NCBI RefSeq assembly: GCF_024666595.1
Contig: NZ_CP088296.1
Span: 1,240,001-1,304,000, forward strand
Length of the DNA stretch: 64,000 bases
DNA from: Sphingomonas sp. J315
GTDB taxonomy: Bacteria > Pseudomonadota > Alphaproteobacteria > Sphingomonadales > Sphingomonadaceae
Direction: 5' to 3'
Of the stretch, positions 1 to 8,984 are shown in pieces. The notes under the pieces are model-generated. The model searched no databases. It was not told the DNA's origin and was given only the letters and a program-made list of their open reading frames with translations. The position numbers and the translations under genes are program-made. The stretch's first letter is position 1; each line of letters starts with the position of its first letter.

Positions 1-2152
1 GGCCTCCGCCGACGGGCTGGCCGGCGACGGCGAGCGCGTCGACCGCGACAACGCCTTCACCCGCCGGGTAGACAAATACGGGATTGAGATCGAGCTGGTC
101 GATATTGTCTTCGGCGCGCGCGAGGTCGGCGACGCGGGAGATGAGCGCCGCCAGGGCGTCGAGATCTCCCGCCGCCTCCCCGCGAACACCTTCCAGGATC
201 GGGGCGGTCTTCAAACGCCCGATCAGCGTCTTTGCCGCCTCGGTCGAAATGGGCGGCGGCGCGAACACCACGTCCTTCAGGACCTCGAGATAGATGCCGC
301 CGGATCCCAACATCACCAGCGGTCCGAAATCGGGATCGCGTGTGATGCCGATCACGATTTCATGCCCCTTGGGCATCATCTTCTGGACCAGAACCCCCTC
401 GATTCGGGCATCGGGCGCATAGGCTATCGCCGATGCCATGATCCGGTCGAACGCCGCCTCGACATCGCTTTCGCCGATGTTGAGCGCGACACCTCCGGCC
501 TCGGTCTTATGGGCGATATCGGGCGACTGGATTTTCAGCACGACCGGGAAGCCCATCGCGCGCGCCTGTGCGAGCGCCGCCGCGCGATCGGAAACCAGCG
601 CGTTGGCAGGCACCGGGATGCTATAGGCCGACAGCAGCGAGCGGGTCTGCAGCTCGTTCAATATGCCCGGCGCGATATCGTTGCAGACCGCTGCTGCAGC
701 CGGCGCCAGAACAGGTGCGCGCGCCTTCCAGTCAGCCAGAAAGGCCGCATGTTTGTTGAGCGCCGAAAGGGCGGATGCGCAACCACGGAAGCTTGCAAAG
801 CCCTGACCTCCCAGTTCCGCCAGTGCCGCCATATTCTCCGGGTGCGGCAGAATATGCGAATGGAACAGGATCGGCTTGGTCGCGCCCGAATAGAGCGGCC
901 CGAGCAGGTCGGCGAGCGCCTTGACCCGACCTGGCTTGTGCAGGCCCATATTGACGACGATCGCGTCGATCTCATCGCTATGCTGCAGGCGTTCGAGCAC
1001 CTTGACCAGCGGCCGCCCGCCCGCCTCGACGGCCTGCGCGGTGACGTCGACCGGATTGGCGGGTGACCCGAATTCGGGAATGAATTCCTGGAGGCTCGCC
1101 TGCAGCTGCGAGGACAGAACGGGGACGTCGATGCTCGCGGCGCCGAGCAGATCCGCCGCCCAGGCACCTGCGCCGCCTGAAGTCGAGACCACCGCCGCAC
1201 GGGCCACACGGCCCTGCGGGAATCGTGCCAGCGCTGCTGCAGCCGCCAGCATCTCTTCCATATCGAACACCCGGATCACGCCGTAGCGGTCGAACACCGC
1301 GTCATAGGCGGTGTCCGCGCCGGTCAGATGGGCGGTGTGGCTGACAGCGGCGCGCTGCCCCGCTTCCGAGCGGCCGACTTTCATGACGACGATGGGCACG
1401 CCCTTGTCGGCTGCCTTTGCGGCTACCGACGCGAAGCGCGCGGGGTTTTTCAGCCCCTCGATGAACATGACGATGACACCGCTCTCGCCCTGGTCGAGCA
1501 GGTGATCGACGAAATCGAGGGATTCGAGGTCGCCTTCATTGCCCGTCGTGATGACGGACTGGAAGTCGAGATTCTCCGACAGCCCCCGGCCGAACAGACA
1601 AAAGCCCAGGCCACCCGATTGCGACACGATTGAAACCTTGCGCCCCGGGCGCGGGGCGGCCCTGTTCTGCGACAGCGCCTCCTCGACCACTGCGGCGAAG
1701 GTGGAGGCAATGCCGGCAAGATCGAAATACCCCTCGGTATTTGGTCCCATATAGCGCAGCCCGCTATCGCCGATCGCGTCGGTCAGATCCGCCATATCGA
1801 CGCCCGAGGACAGAATCACCGCGGCCTTCGCGCCTGCCGCCACCGCCTCGCGCACCACGCCTGGCACCGTTGCGCCAGGAGTCGCGACCAGCACCAGTTC
1901 CGCGCCGCCGGGGATCTCGCTCAGGCTGGTATAGGCAGCCTGTCCCTGGATCGTACCGCCCCTGGGATGAACCGCATGCACCACGCCCGGATAGGCGCTG
2001 TCCTTTGCCAGCTTGAGCAGCTTGCCGCGAAGCTTGGACGGATCGTCGGCTGCACCGACCACGGCGATGCTGGCGGGCGTGAAGAAGCTCGAAAGCACGT
2101 CGATCGAAAGCCCTTTATGATTGTCCGTTCGCTCTTCGTCGATGCGAGGCAC
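1..2152 (-). CDS. NDP-forming acyl-CoA synthetase (acetate-CoA ligase family), C-terminus cut by window edge
   Basis: About 717 residues are visible and the frame is open to the window edge, so only the last few residues are missing. The order is a CoA-binding domain (starts after SFFTPASIAVVGA), succinyl-CoA-ligase-like domains with the phosphohistidine motif SHTAHLTG, and a C-terminal ATP-grasp half (HKTEAGGVAL, then LNPVFVYPAGEG). The family forms acyl-CoA from acid, CoA and ATP or GTP, releasing NDP and phosphate. I chose the GTG at 2150-2152, 20 bases after the upstream hydrolase stop; a TTG overlapping that stop is the alternative. It is the last gene of the operon read leftward from 9767 and probably activates a catabolic acid. 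A frameshifted paralogue lies at 9963-12088. Confidence 0.88.
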   Translation of the reverse strand, partial: MPRIDEERTDNHKGLSIDVLSSFFTPASIAVVGAADDPSKLRGKLLKLAKDSAYPGVVHAVHPRGGTIQGQAAYTSLSEIPGGAELVLVATPGATVPGVVREAVAAGAKAAVILSSGVDMADLTDAIGDSGLRYMGPNTEGYFDLAGIASTFAAVVEEALSQNRAAPRPGRKVSIVSQSGGLGFCLFGRGLSENLDFQSVITTGNEGDLESLDFVDHLLDQGESGVIVMFIEGLKNPARFASVAAKAADKGVPIVVMKVGRSEAGQRAAVSHTAHLTGADTAYDAVFDRYGVIRVFDMEEMLAAAAALARFPQGRVARAAVVSTSGGAGAWAADLLGAASIDVPVLSSQLQASLQEFIPEFGSPANPVDVTAQAVEAGGRPLVKVLERLQHSDEIDAIVVNMGLHKPGRVKALADLLGPLYSGATKPILFHSHILPHPENMAALAELGGQGFASFRGCASALSALNKHAAFLADWKARAPVLAPAAAAVCNDIAPGILNELQTRSLLSAYSIPVPANALVSDRAAALAQARAMGFPVVLKIQSPDIAHKTEAGGVALNIGESDVEAAFDRIMASAIAYAPDARIEGVLVQKMMPKGHEIVIGITRDPDFGPLVMLGSGGIYLEVLKDVVFAPPPISTEAAKTLIGRLKTAPILEGVRGEAAGDLDALAALISRVADLARAEDNIDQLDLNPVFVYPAGEGVVAVDALAVAGQPVGGG

Positions 2153-2172
2153 AAGGCAAGTGCGCGGAGCAA

Positions 2173-3030
2173 TCAATCACATACGGGGTGAAGGCCGAAC
2201 ATCCGGTCCAGAAAAGCGAGCGCGGCATCGGCAAAGACATCGTTGCGATCACCGACGATCATGTGCCCCGCGCCTGCGATCGACTCGACTTCAAGCTGGG
2301 GAACGATCGCACGGAACGCGGCGAGCCCCTCGTCGCTCACGACCTGGCTCCGCTCACCACGGGTCAGCAGGACCGGCATGGTCAGCCGCGCGGACATTTC
2401 TTCGAGAAAGCCGGTCGCGGCGGCAAGTCCGATTCCCTGTTCGCGGTCCATCCAGGCCGGATCCCAGTGCCAGTGCCAGCGCCCAGCCCCGTCGATGCGC
2501 ATGTTTCTCTGCATGCGTTCGCCCGCGTCCGGCCTGGGCTCCTGCCCGCGGATGCGCGCCAGTTCCGCCGCGGCTTCGTCGGGCGAGCTGAACCCTTCGG
2601 GCGGCGCACGCAGCACTTGCGTAACTTCTGCTACTCCAGCCGGATTGGTCCGCGGGACGGTATCGACGATCACCAGCGCGCGAACCCTCTCCGCTCCGGC
2701 CTGTGCTCCAGCCACGAGCGAGATCTTGCCGCCGAGCGAGGCGCCGACGAGTACACATGGCCGGCCAAGTCCGTCGATCACCGCCAGCAAGTCGCCGACC
2801 GTGCGGGCATAGCCATAATGGCCATCGGGTGACCAATCGCTTTCGCCATGCCCGCGCAGGTCGAGCGTGATCGCGCGCCAGCCTCGCTCGCTCAGCCGTT
2901 CCGCCGCGCGCGACCAGCCATGGCGCGTCTGGCCCAATCCGCCCAGCATCAGCACAGGCGGCCCATCGACCGGGCCGAACATGCTCGCCGCCAGCCTTAT
3001 GCCACCCAGCCCCCTGAGCCAGCTGGTCAT
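2173..3030 (-). CDS. alpha/beta hydrolase
   Basis: A 285-residue alpha/beta-hydrolase-fold protein. The nucleophile elbow GASLGG places Ser98, HG motifs follow the second strand (LRGHGES), and the catalytic His is probably His256 in GAGHM. Length is normal for the family and there is no signal peptide, so it is cytoplasmic. Its ATG overlaps the CoA transferase stop by four bases (ATGA), which implies translational coupling within the operon. The likely role is hydrolysis of an ester, lactone, thioester or C-C bond in a degradation intermediate; the substrate cannot be read from sequence. Confidence 0.82.
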   Translation of the reverse strand: MTSWLRGLGGIRLAASMFGPVDGPPVLMLGGLGQTRHGWSRAAERLSERGWRAITLDLRGHGESDWSPDGHYGYARTVGDLLAVIDGLGRPCVLVGASLGGKISLVAGAQAGAERVRALVIVDTVPRTNPAGVAEVTQVLRAPPEGFSSPDEAAAELARIRGQEPRPDAGERMQRNMRIDGAGRWHWHWDPAWMDREQGIGLAAATGFLEEMSARLTMPVLLTRGERSQVVSDEGLAAFRAIVPQLEVESIAGAGHMIVGDRNDVFADAALAFLDRMFGLHPVCD

Positions 3031-5162
3031 GCGGCTTTCACGGCTTCGGCGGCGAACAGCGCGGCGCGTGCATCGGCATCAAAGCCGAGCTCCTCCAGAA
3101 GCTGCGCGCTATGCTCGCCGAGCAACGGCGGCGGCCGGCGAAGCGGCGTCGCGAGATCGCCGAAACTCCACGCAACGCCGACCTGATCATAGCCGCCATA
3201 GGCTGGATGGTCGAACGAGGCGACGAGACGCGCTGCGCGATTGTCAGGATCGGCGAGAAAGGCAGCGCCGTTGTCCAGCGCGACGGCGGCAGCCGGATAT
3301 CCCCGAGCGGTCAGCGCCGACACCGCCGCTGCTTTGGTCATCGCCGCAATTGCCGTTTCGCTCAGCTCGCCGGGCAGGGCATCGCGGCCGGGAGCATCGA
3401 CGGCAACCCAGCCATCCACGCATTCGAACAGCCGCTGCGCCGGCCCGATCCCGATCTGGTCACGATCAAGTCGGGTCAAGGGGGCGAGCGTGCCGTCGGG
3501 GAGGACAAAGGTCTCCATCGTCGCGAGACTGCCGCCGAGCAATGACGCCGCGACGAACTCGCCCTCCCCCGTCGCGTCGCGCCTGAGCAATGCGAGCAAT
3601 GTCGCCACGACCGATGCGAGCGCGCACAGGTGATCCATCATCCCGAAACGGCACCAGGTCGGACGATTGCCCTCGCCCGCATTCGCCGCTTCCCATCCGG
3701 AGGCAGCCTGAAACAACTGGTCGTAGCCGGGCCAGTCCTTGCGCGGCCCCTGCGGTCCATAGGAATTGACGTGACAATAGACGGCACGCGGGTTGGTGGC
3801 GCGAACCGCATCCCATCCAAAGCCCAGCTTTTCCGCGGCAGGCATCCGCTGATTATGGTGGACCACATCGGCCCATCCGATCAGCTTCTCGAGCACCTTG
3901 CCCGCATCGGGATGCTTGAGCGCGACTGCGATGTCCCGCTTGTTGCGCTGGCATCCATTGAACGCCCAGTCGGCATGGCGCAGCGGATCGCCCGTCGTCG
4001 ATTCGACCTTCACGACGTCCGCGCCCATATCGGCGAGCAGTTGCGGAGCCAGCGGCCCTGCCAGGAAGTTGCCGAAATCGGCGATCTTCAGGCCCTGCAG
4101 CGGTGATGCCATCGCGCACGCTTCGACCATGGGTTCGCCTGTCGGCGTTCCGCTCGCGACCTGTATCGGCGGCCCGGGCTGGCGGGTCCGGCCAAACCGC
4201 GTATCTTCGACATCGACGACATAGGAATTCGCCGCCGCCTGCTCGTCCTCATAGAGTGCGCCCATGTTCTGCACCGGTTGGGCCGGCACATCGGACGCCC
4301 AGAGTTCCTCGAGCCACTCGCTGCGCGGGCGCGTCTTGAAGATCGCCTCGATCGCACCGCGATCCTCGATATATTTGATCACGGCGTTCGCATATCTGGC
4401 GTTGTGTGCAGCGCGCCTGTCCGGGTCCATTGCCGCCAGCGCGCGCGCGACGGACGGCGCCTTGATCGGCTGACCCATGGTATGCATCCACAGACCATCG
4501 CCACATTCGAACAGTGTCGCCCCCGCATCCTTCGGAAATCCGAATTTGAGCGCCGGCGAGGGCCTGTCGGCGCGGTGCCAGATCAGCGCGGTCGGAATCA
4601 GCGCGCCCTGCAACAGACTGGTCGCTACCGATCCGCCTTTGCCCGTGCGCCGTCGCGCATAGAGCCGCGCCAGCACGCCGATCGCCGCAAGATAGCCCGC
4701 ATGCGCGCTGCCCAGCGGAAAGCGCAGCCAGACCGGGCCATCGCGTGCCACGGCCTTCTGCTCGTCCAGCAGGCCGGCTTCAGCCAAAACAAGCGCGTCG
4801 CTGACCGGGCGGTTCTCGTTCGGATGGCCGGCAGGCCAGCCGCCGACCGCGACATGGATCAGTGCCGGATGGCGCATGGAGAGTGTCGCGTTATCAAGGC
4901 CGAGCGCGCCCGCAGCGGCGGGCAGCACGTCGTGGATCACTGCATCGACTTCGCCGAGCAGCGCATCAAGCCGCGCTGTGCTGAATGGCTCACGCTGTTT
5001 GTAGCGGTTCCACAGCGCATCTTGCTCGGGACTGAGAGGCGTATCGTCGCGGTCGAGCTTGATCACCGTGGCGCCGCTCTGCGCCAATAGCAATCCTGCC
5101 GCAGACACCGCCTGTCCGGCACCAAGATCGAGCACCTTGAAACCGCGCAACACGTCAGTCAT
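3027..5162 (-). CDS. tandem two-domain CaiB/BaiF-type CoA transferase
   Basis: 711 residues, nearly twice the usual 380-410, made of two family III CoA transferase domains (about 1-345 and 353-711). Each starts with the characteristic LKIADFG/FKVLDLG strand. By comparison with formyl-CoA transferase, whose Asp169 forms the acyl anhydride, the second domain keeps the Asp (Asp510 in MMDHLCA). The first domain has Ser152 there (LGSAHAG). The N-terminal half is therefore probably non-catalytic and structural, since these enzymes normally work as interlocked dimers. It would move CoA between a product and a substrate acid. The gene overlaps both neighbours, inside the operon read from 9767. Confidence 0.88.
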   Translation of the reverse strand: MTDVLRGFKVLDLGAGQAVSAAGLLLAQSGATVIKLDRDDTPLSPEQDALWNRYKQREPFSTARLDALLGEVDAVIHDVLPAAAGALGLDNATLSMRHPALIHVAVGGWPAGHPNENRPVSDALVLAEAGLLDEQKAVARDGPVWLRFPLGSAHAGYLAAIGVLARLYARRRTGKGGSVATSLLQGALIPTALIWHRADRPSPALKFGFPKDAGATLFECGDGLWMHTMGQPIKAPSVARALAAMDPDRRAAHNARYANAVIKYIEDRGAIEAIFKTRPRSEWLEELWASDVPAQPVQNMGALYEDEQAAANSYVVDVEDTRFGRTRQPGPPIQVASGTPTGEPMVEACAMASPLQGLKIADFGNFLAGPLAPQLLADMGADVVKVESTTGDPLRHADWAFNGCQRNKRDIAVALKHPDAGKVLEKLIGWADVVHHNQRMPAAEKLGFGWDAVRATNPRAVYCHVNSYGPQGPRKDWPGYDQLFQAASGWEAANAGEGNRPTWCRFGMMDHLCALASVVATLLALLRRDATGEGEFVAASLLGGSLATMETFVLPDGTLAPLTRLDRDQIGIGPAQRLFECVDGWVAVDAPGRDALPGELSETAIAAMTKAAAVSALTARGYPAAAVALDNGAAFLADPDNRAARLVASFDHPAYGGYDQVGVAWSFGDLATPLRRPPPLLGEHSAQLLEELGFDADARAALFAAEAVKAA

Positions 5163-5877
5163 CCCGCTCTCCGCTCAGCATTTTTTCTGGATGATTCGAG
5201 AAATCGCGAATCGTGTCGGGTGCGCGCAACGCCTGTCCGGCGCGCTCGGGCGCATAGGTGAAGCAGGATCCGATCATCTGGCTCATCGCGCTTGCGGCTG
5301 CCCCGACGGGAAAATCGAAAAAGCGGGTGCCGGACACCATCACCCCCCGGCGGAGCATCAGCCCGGCTTCGATGAGATTCTCCGGCTGCGCCCGGGTCCA
5401 GGCATCGAACGCCCGCCGGTCGCCGGCCGGTACGCCGACCGCGTTTTCGCGAACATCGTCGAACTGCCAGTGCAACAGCGTCTCGCCATCGCGATCAATC
5501 TCGGCAACGATCACGCTCTCGACCGGATCGGATACGCGAATGTCGTAGGTGAACGGCGCAGGATCGAGCGCATGTCGCGCGGCGACAACGAACAGGTCGT
5601 ACAGATGCGTGCAGTGATCGCGCTGATTTTCAACCAGGGCCGCATCGGCGAGCGCGACCCCGGCCATCCGTTGGGCAAGGAAGCCTCCGGCGGCGGGGCA
5701 GGTCGACCAGGGATAGCGCGGCGCCCGCGTCTCCACCGCTTCGATCCGTGCGCCATCATGGATCAGCGACACGCCAAAGCAATGCGCGTCATCCTCCATG
5801 TCGACGTCGATGCGCCCGTCTCCCGGCACGACGCGAACACGCCGCCGGTAGCCGGTGAACGCGTCGGCCACCGTCAC
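5155..5877 (-). CDS. DUF2889 family protein
   Basis: 240 residues. It resembles DUF2889 proteins: an N-terminal YRRRVRV segment, an acidic VDMEDDAHCFGVSL strand, a central CPAAGGFLAQRMAG segment and the CTHLYDL motif with Cys and His near residue 85-95. No signal peptide or membrane segment is visible. The start is a GTG whose GTGA overlaps the preceding crotonase stop, so it is translationally coupled. No biochemical role is established for the family that I can name. Here it sits between a crotonase and a CoA transferase in a CoA-ester operon, which suggests a cytoplasmic accessory or unrecognised enzymatic role in that pathway. Confidence 0.75.
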   Translation of the reverse strand: MTVADAFTGYRRRVRVVPGDGRIDVDMEDDAHCFGVSLIHDGARIEAVETRAPRYPWSTCPAAGGFLAQRMAGVALADAALVENQRDHCTHLYDLFVVAARHALDPAPFTYDIRVSDPVESVIVAEIDRDGETLLHWQFDDVRENAVGVPAGDRRAFDAWTRAQPENLIEAGLMLRRGVMVSGTRFFDFPVGAAASAMSQMIGSCFTYAPERAGQALRAPDTIRDFSNHPEKMLSGERDD

Positions 5878-6677
5878 TCCCCGCTGAAGTTCGGCTTGCG
5901 CTTTTCGCCGATGGCCTCGATCGCCTCGGCATGATCCCGGCTGATGTTGGACAGGCCTTCATAGGCCATGCCGGTATCCATCGCAGCATGTGCAAGCTGG
6001 CGCAGCGGCTGGTTGATCGTCATCTTCGTGCCGTAGATCGACATGCTCGCACCATTGGCCAGCTTGTCGACCCAGCGATCGGCGAGCGCGGTTGCCTCCT
6101 CAAGCGTCGGGACGGATTCGGCGATCAGACCAAGATCCGCAGCTTCCCTGCCCGTAATCGGTTCGCCCAGCATCAGGAACTTGCGCGCCTTGGCATAGCC
6201 CATCATCTGCGGCCAGATCAGCGACCCACCATCGCCCGCGACGAGCCCGATATTGACATGCGGGTCGGCAATCTTGGTATCGTCCGTCGCCACCACGAAA
6301 TCGCAGAGCAACGGCAGCGTCGCGCCCAGACCCATCGCATGGCCGTGGATCCGGGCGATGGTCGGCTTGGGACAATCCAGCACGGTATAGACCAGCCGCC
6401 GCGAGTTCCAGATGCCCTTGAAGAACAGTCCGGGATCCTCGACCTTGCGCTTCATCTGGGCGAAATCGCCGCCCCCGCAGAACGACTTGCCCTCGCCGGA
6501 CAGCACCACGCACCGCACTCGCTCGTCGAACGTCGCGTCATGGAAGGCATCCGAGATCTGCTCGTTCACCGGATCGTCGATGATGTTGCGCTTTTCGGGC
6601 CGGTTCAGCGTCAAGCGCAGGACAGCATCGTCAAGCTGGACGCTGAGCTTGTCATAGCGGGAATAGTCGAATTTCAT
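5874..6677 (-). CDS. enoyl-CoA hydratase/isomerase (crotonase) family protein
   Basis: 267 residues with the crotonase fold: LTLNRPEKRN start and an oxyanion-hole segment GKSFCGGGDF. At the positions of the two hydratase glutamates (Glu144 and Glu164 of rat mitochondrial enoyl-CoA hydratase) it has Thr (GLGATLPLLCD) and His (ADPHVNIG), with an Asp-containing VAGDGG nearby. It is therefore unlikely to be a standard hydratase; isomerase, lyase or hydrolase chemistry is possible. The ATG at 6675-6677 overlaps the upstream ACAD stop (ATGA). An in-frame upstream extension exists but runs antiparallel through ACAD codons and was rejected. Confidence 0.85.
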   Translation of the reverse strand: MKFDYSRYDKLSVQLDDAVLRLTLNRPEKRNIIDDPVNEQISDAFHDATFDERVRCVVLSGEGKSFCGGGDFAQMKRKVEDPGLFFKGIWNSRRLVYTVLDCPKPTIARIHGHAMGLGATLPLLCDFVVATDDTKIADPHVNIGLVAGDGGSLIWPQMMGYAKARKFLMLGEPITGREAADLGLIAESVPTLEEATALADRWVDKLANGASMSIYGTKMTINQPLRQLAHAAMDTGMAYEGLSNISRDHAEAIEAIGEKRKPNFSGE

Positions 6678-7792
6678 GCCGGTGCTCCTACCGCTGCAAA
6701 GCGGCGCAGATGGAAAGCGGGATCGCCGAACATCTGGTTCAGCGTGTTGAGGCGGATATAGTGATGGCCGATATCCAGCTCCTCGGACACGCCCATGCCA
6801 CCGTGAAGCTGCACTGCCTGATAGCCGACGAACTTGCCCGACTTGCCGATCTGGACCTTGGCGGCGGAGACGATGCGTGCCCGCTCCACCGGAGTGTCGC
6901 CGAGCGACATCGACGCGACATAGGCCATCGAACGCGCCGTTTCGGTCTGGATATACATGTCCGCCATACGGTGTTGCAGCACCTGAAACTTGGCGAGCGG
7001 CGCGCCATATTGTTCGCGGGTGCGGGTATATTCGGCAGTGGCGGGCACGAGATGGCCCATCGACCCGATCGCCTCGCCACATGCTGCAGCGATACCATGG
7101 TCAAGCGCCAGTTCGACCAGCGCAACGCCGCCGCCGATCTCGCCCAGCACCGCATCCTCGCCGACGCTCAGTGCGTCGATCACGACTTCCGCCGCGCCGT
7201 GCGCGTCGATCATGCGGAAGCTGCGGCGCGCAACCTGGTCTGCATCGACGAGGAACAAGGTAATGCCGTCGCGATCCCCCAATGCGCCCGAGGTCCGCGC
7301 CGCCACGATGAACGTGTCCGCGCTGTCCCCCCCGATCACCACTGGCATCCGCCCGCTGATCGTCCAGCCGGCGCCCGCTGCAGCTGCGGTAAAGCTGTGA
7401 TGCTCTGCGCTGCGCAGCACGTGCGTCGAGCCCGCCGCCAGCGCCAACCGCGCATCGCCCGCGATCACCCGTTCGATCATATCGGTGCGCCCGCCCGCAA
7501 TCAGCAGCCGGCCGCACACGATCGCGGTCATCAGATAGGGCAGCGTCACCAGATGCCGCCCGAAACGCTCCATCACCACCAACGCATCGACGGGCGATGC
7601 GCCATAGCCGCCGAGCCCTTCGGGGAATGCGGCGCCGATCAGGCCGAGTTCGGCCATCTCGCGCCATAGCTGCGCCTGTCCCTCGAGGTCGCCGAGCAGC
7701 TTGTGCCGCGTAACAAGGTCGTATTTGTCGGTCAGGAACCGGTCGACCGTGTCATGCAGCATCTGCTGGTTGTCGCCGTAATGAAAATCCAT
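6674..7792 (-). CDS. acyl-CoA dehydrogenase, small/partner subunit
   Basis: 372 residues of the ACAD fold: N-terminal helical domain, a short beta domain and a C-terminal helical domain with REQYGAPLAKFQVLQHRMADM. The C-terminal region ends in LHGGMGVSEELDIGHHY without the usual catalytic-Glu EGTSEIQ segment. It pairs with the ACAD just upstream (ten-base gap). Such adjacent divergent pairs are typical of heteromeric alpha2beta2 ACADs for bulky substrates, for example the ChsE complexes of steroid side-chain catabolism and pimeloyl-CoA dehydrogenase. It would contribute to alpha,beta-desaturation of an acyl-CoA with FAD. The partner assignment is inference from adjacency and divergence. Confidence 0.85.
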   Translation of the reverse strand: MDFHYGDNQQMLHDTVDRFLTDKYDLVTRHKLLGDLEGQAQLWREMAELGLIGAAFPEGLGGYGASPVDALVVMERFGRHLVTLPYLMTAIVCGRLLIAGGRTDMIERVIAGDARLALAAGSTHVLRSAEHHSFTAAAAGAGWTISGRMPVVIGGDSADTFIVAARTSGALGDRDGITLFLVDADQVARRSFRMIDAHGAAEVVIDALSVGEDAVLGEIGGGVALVELALDHGIAAACGEAIGSMGHLVPATAEYTRTREQYGAPLAKFQVLQHRMADMYIQTETARSMAYVASMSLGDTPVERARIVSAAKVQIGKSGKFVGYQAVQLHGGMGVSEELDIGHHYIRLNTLNQMFGDPAFHLRRFAAVGAPA

Positions 7793-7802
7793 CGTTCCGC
7801 CC

Positions 7803-8981
7803 TCAGACGTTCAGCAGCCGGCGCGCAATGATGTTGCGCTGAATCTCGGAACTGCCGCCGTAGATGGTGAGCTTGCGCCGGTCGAAATGCTGTTGCGCCA
7901 TATAGGCGCTTTCGATCGGCACCACGCCCTCTGACACGGTCAGGGGATGGGTCAGGCTGACGATCTCGCCGACCTCCATCAGCAATTCGGTCAGCGCCTG
8001 CTGGACCTCGCCGCCGCGGATCTTGAGCACCGAGACTTCCGGCCCCGGTGCCTTGCCCGACAATTCATCGGCCAGCACGCGATACGCTGTGTAGCGTAGC
8101 GCCAGCAGATCGGTCTCGACCTCCGCGACGCGCTGGGCGAGAACCGGATCATCGCCCAGCGGCGCTCCGCCCGGCCCGATACGGCCAAGCGCGCCGCGCA
8201 ACTGCCGCGACAACGCCATGCTCGGGCCAATGCCGGCGCCGACCAGCCGCTCGTGCCCCAGCAGGAATTTGGTGATGGTCCAGGCATCGCCTTCCTGGCC
8301 CAGCAAATTGGCGACCGGCACGCGAACATCGGTGATCTGCACCTCGTTGACCGCGTGCATGCCACCCAGTGTCAGGATCGGGCTGATCGTCACGCCCGGC
8401 TGTTCCATGTCGATCAGCAGGAACGAGATCCCTGCCTGCTTGGGTCCGTCCGCGGAGGTGCGGACCAGGCAGAAGATCTTGTTCGCCATGTGCGCCCAGC
8501 TGGTCCACAGCTTGGTACCGTTGACGATATAGTCGTCGCCGTCGCGCACCGCTCGCATCTGAAGCGCAGCGAGATCCGACCCGGCCTGCGGCTCCGAAAA
8601 GCCCTGACACCACCAGTCCTCGCCTGACAGGATCCGGGGCAGCAATTCCCGCTTCTGCGCCTCGGTGCCGAATTCGACGATCACCGGCCCCAGCAGGTCG
8701 AGCGAGGGGATATTCGCGCGCGGCGCGCCCGCCAGCGCCGATTCCTCGTCCCAGATGAAGCGTTCAAGCGGCCCCCAGCCGGTGCCGCCCCATTGCGTGG
8801 GCCAGCTCGGCGCCAGCCAGCCCTGTTTCTCCAGGATCCGCTGCCAGCGCTGATGATCGTCTTTAGTCAGCTTCCTGCCATAGAGCGTCGCCTCCGCCAG
8901 TTCGGGAGGCAGCTGGTCGCGCAGGAAGCTCCGCATCGCCTGGCGCAGCGCCTCGGCTTCAGGCGGAATCGTCAAATCCAT
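7803..8981 (-). CDS. acyl-CoA dehydrogenase, large subunit
   Basis: 392 residues, a complete ACAD: FAD/substrate motifs GFSEPQAGSDLA and LWTSWAHMANKIF, and a C-terminal IYGGSSEIQRNIIARRLL. The usual short-chain catalytic Glu before GSSEIQ is Gly. A Glu in the helix motif GHERLVGA may be the base, the location used by isovaleryl-CoA dehydrogenase. It belongs to the pimeloyl-CoA dehydrogenase large-subunit/FadE type. It lies three bases after the crotonase at 8985 and ten bases before its probable small partner, giving a heteromeric enzyme for a bulky acyl-CoA. Confidence 0.88.
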   Translation of the reverse strand: MDLTIPPEAEALRQAMRSFLRDQLPPELAEATLYGRKLTKDDHQRWQRILEKQGWLAPSWPTQWGGTGWGPLERFIWDEESALAGAPRANIPSLDLLGPVIVEFGTEAQKRELLPRILSGEDWWCQGFSEPQAGSDLAALQMRAVRDGDDYIVNGTKLWTSWAHMANKIFCLVRTSADGPKQAGISFLLIDMEQPGVTISPILTLGGMHAVNEVQITDVRVPVANLLGQEGDAWTITKFLLGHERLVGAGIGPSMALSRQLRGALGRIGPGGAPLGDDPVLAQRVAEVETDLLALRYTAYRVLADELSGKAPGPEVSVLKIRGGEVQQALTELLMEVGEIVSLTHPLTVSEGVVPIESAYMAQQHFDRRKLTIYGGSSEIQRNIIARRLLNV

Positions 8982-8984
8982 CGT

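Noticed and set aside
362..1066. Long plus-strand open frames opposite the first gene and throughout the window
   Set aside because: High GC content makes long antisense frames common. They lack domains and ribosome sites and lie opposite well-supported genes.
6678..7082. N-terminal extension of the crotonase at 5874-6677 to about 402 residues
   Set aside because: The extra residues lie in another frame of the ACAD gene and have no family resemblance; the ATG at 6677 overlaps the ACAD stop as in the other gene pairs.
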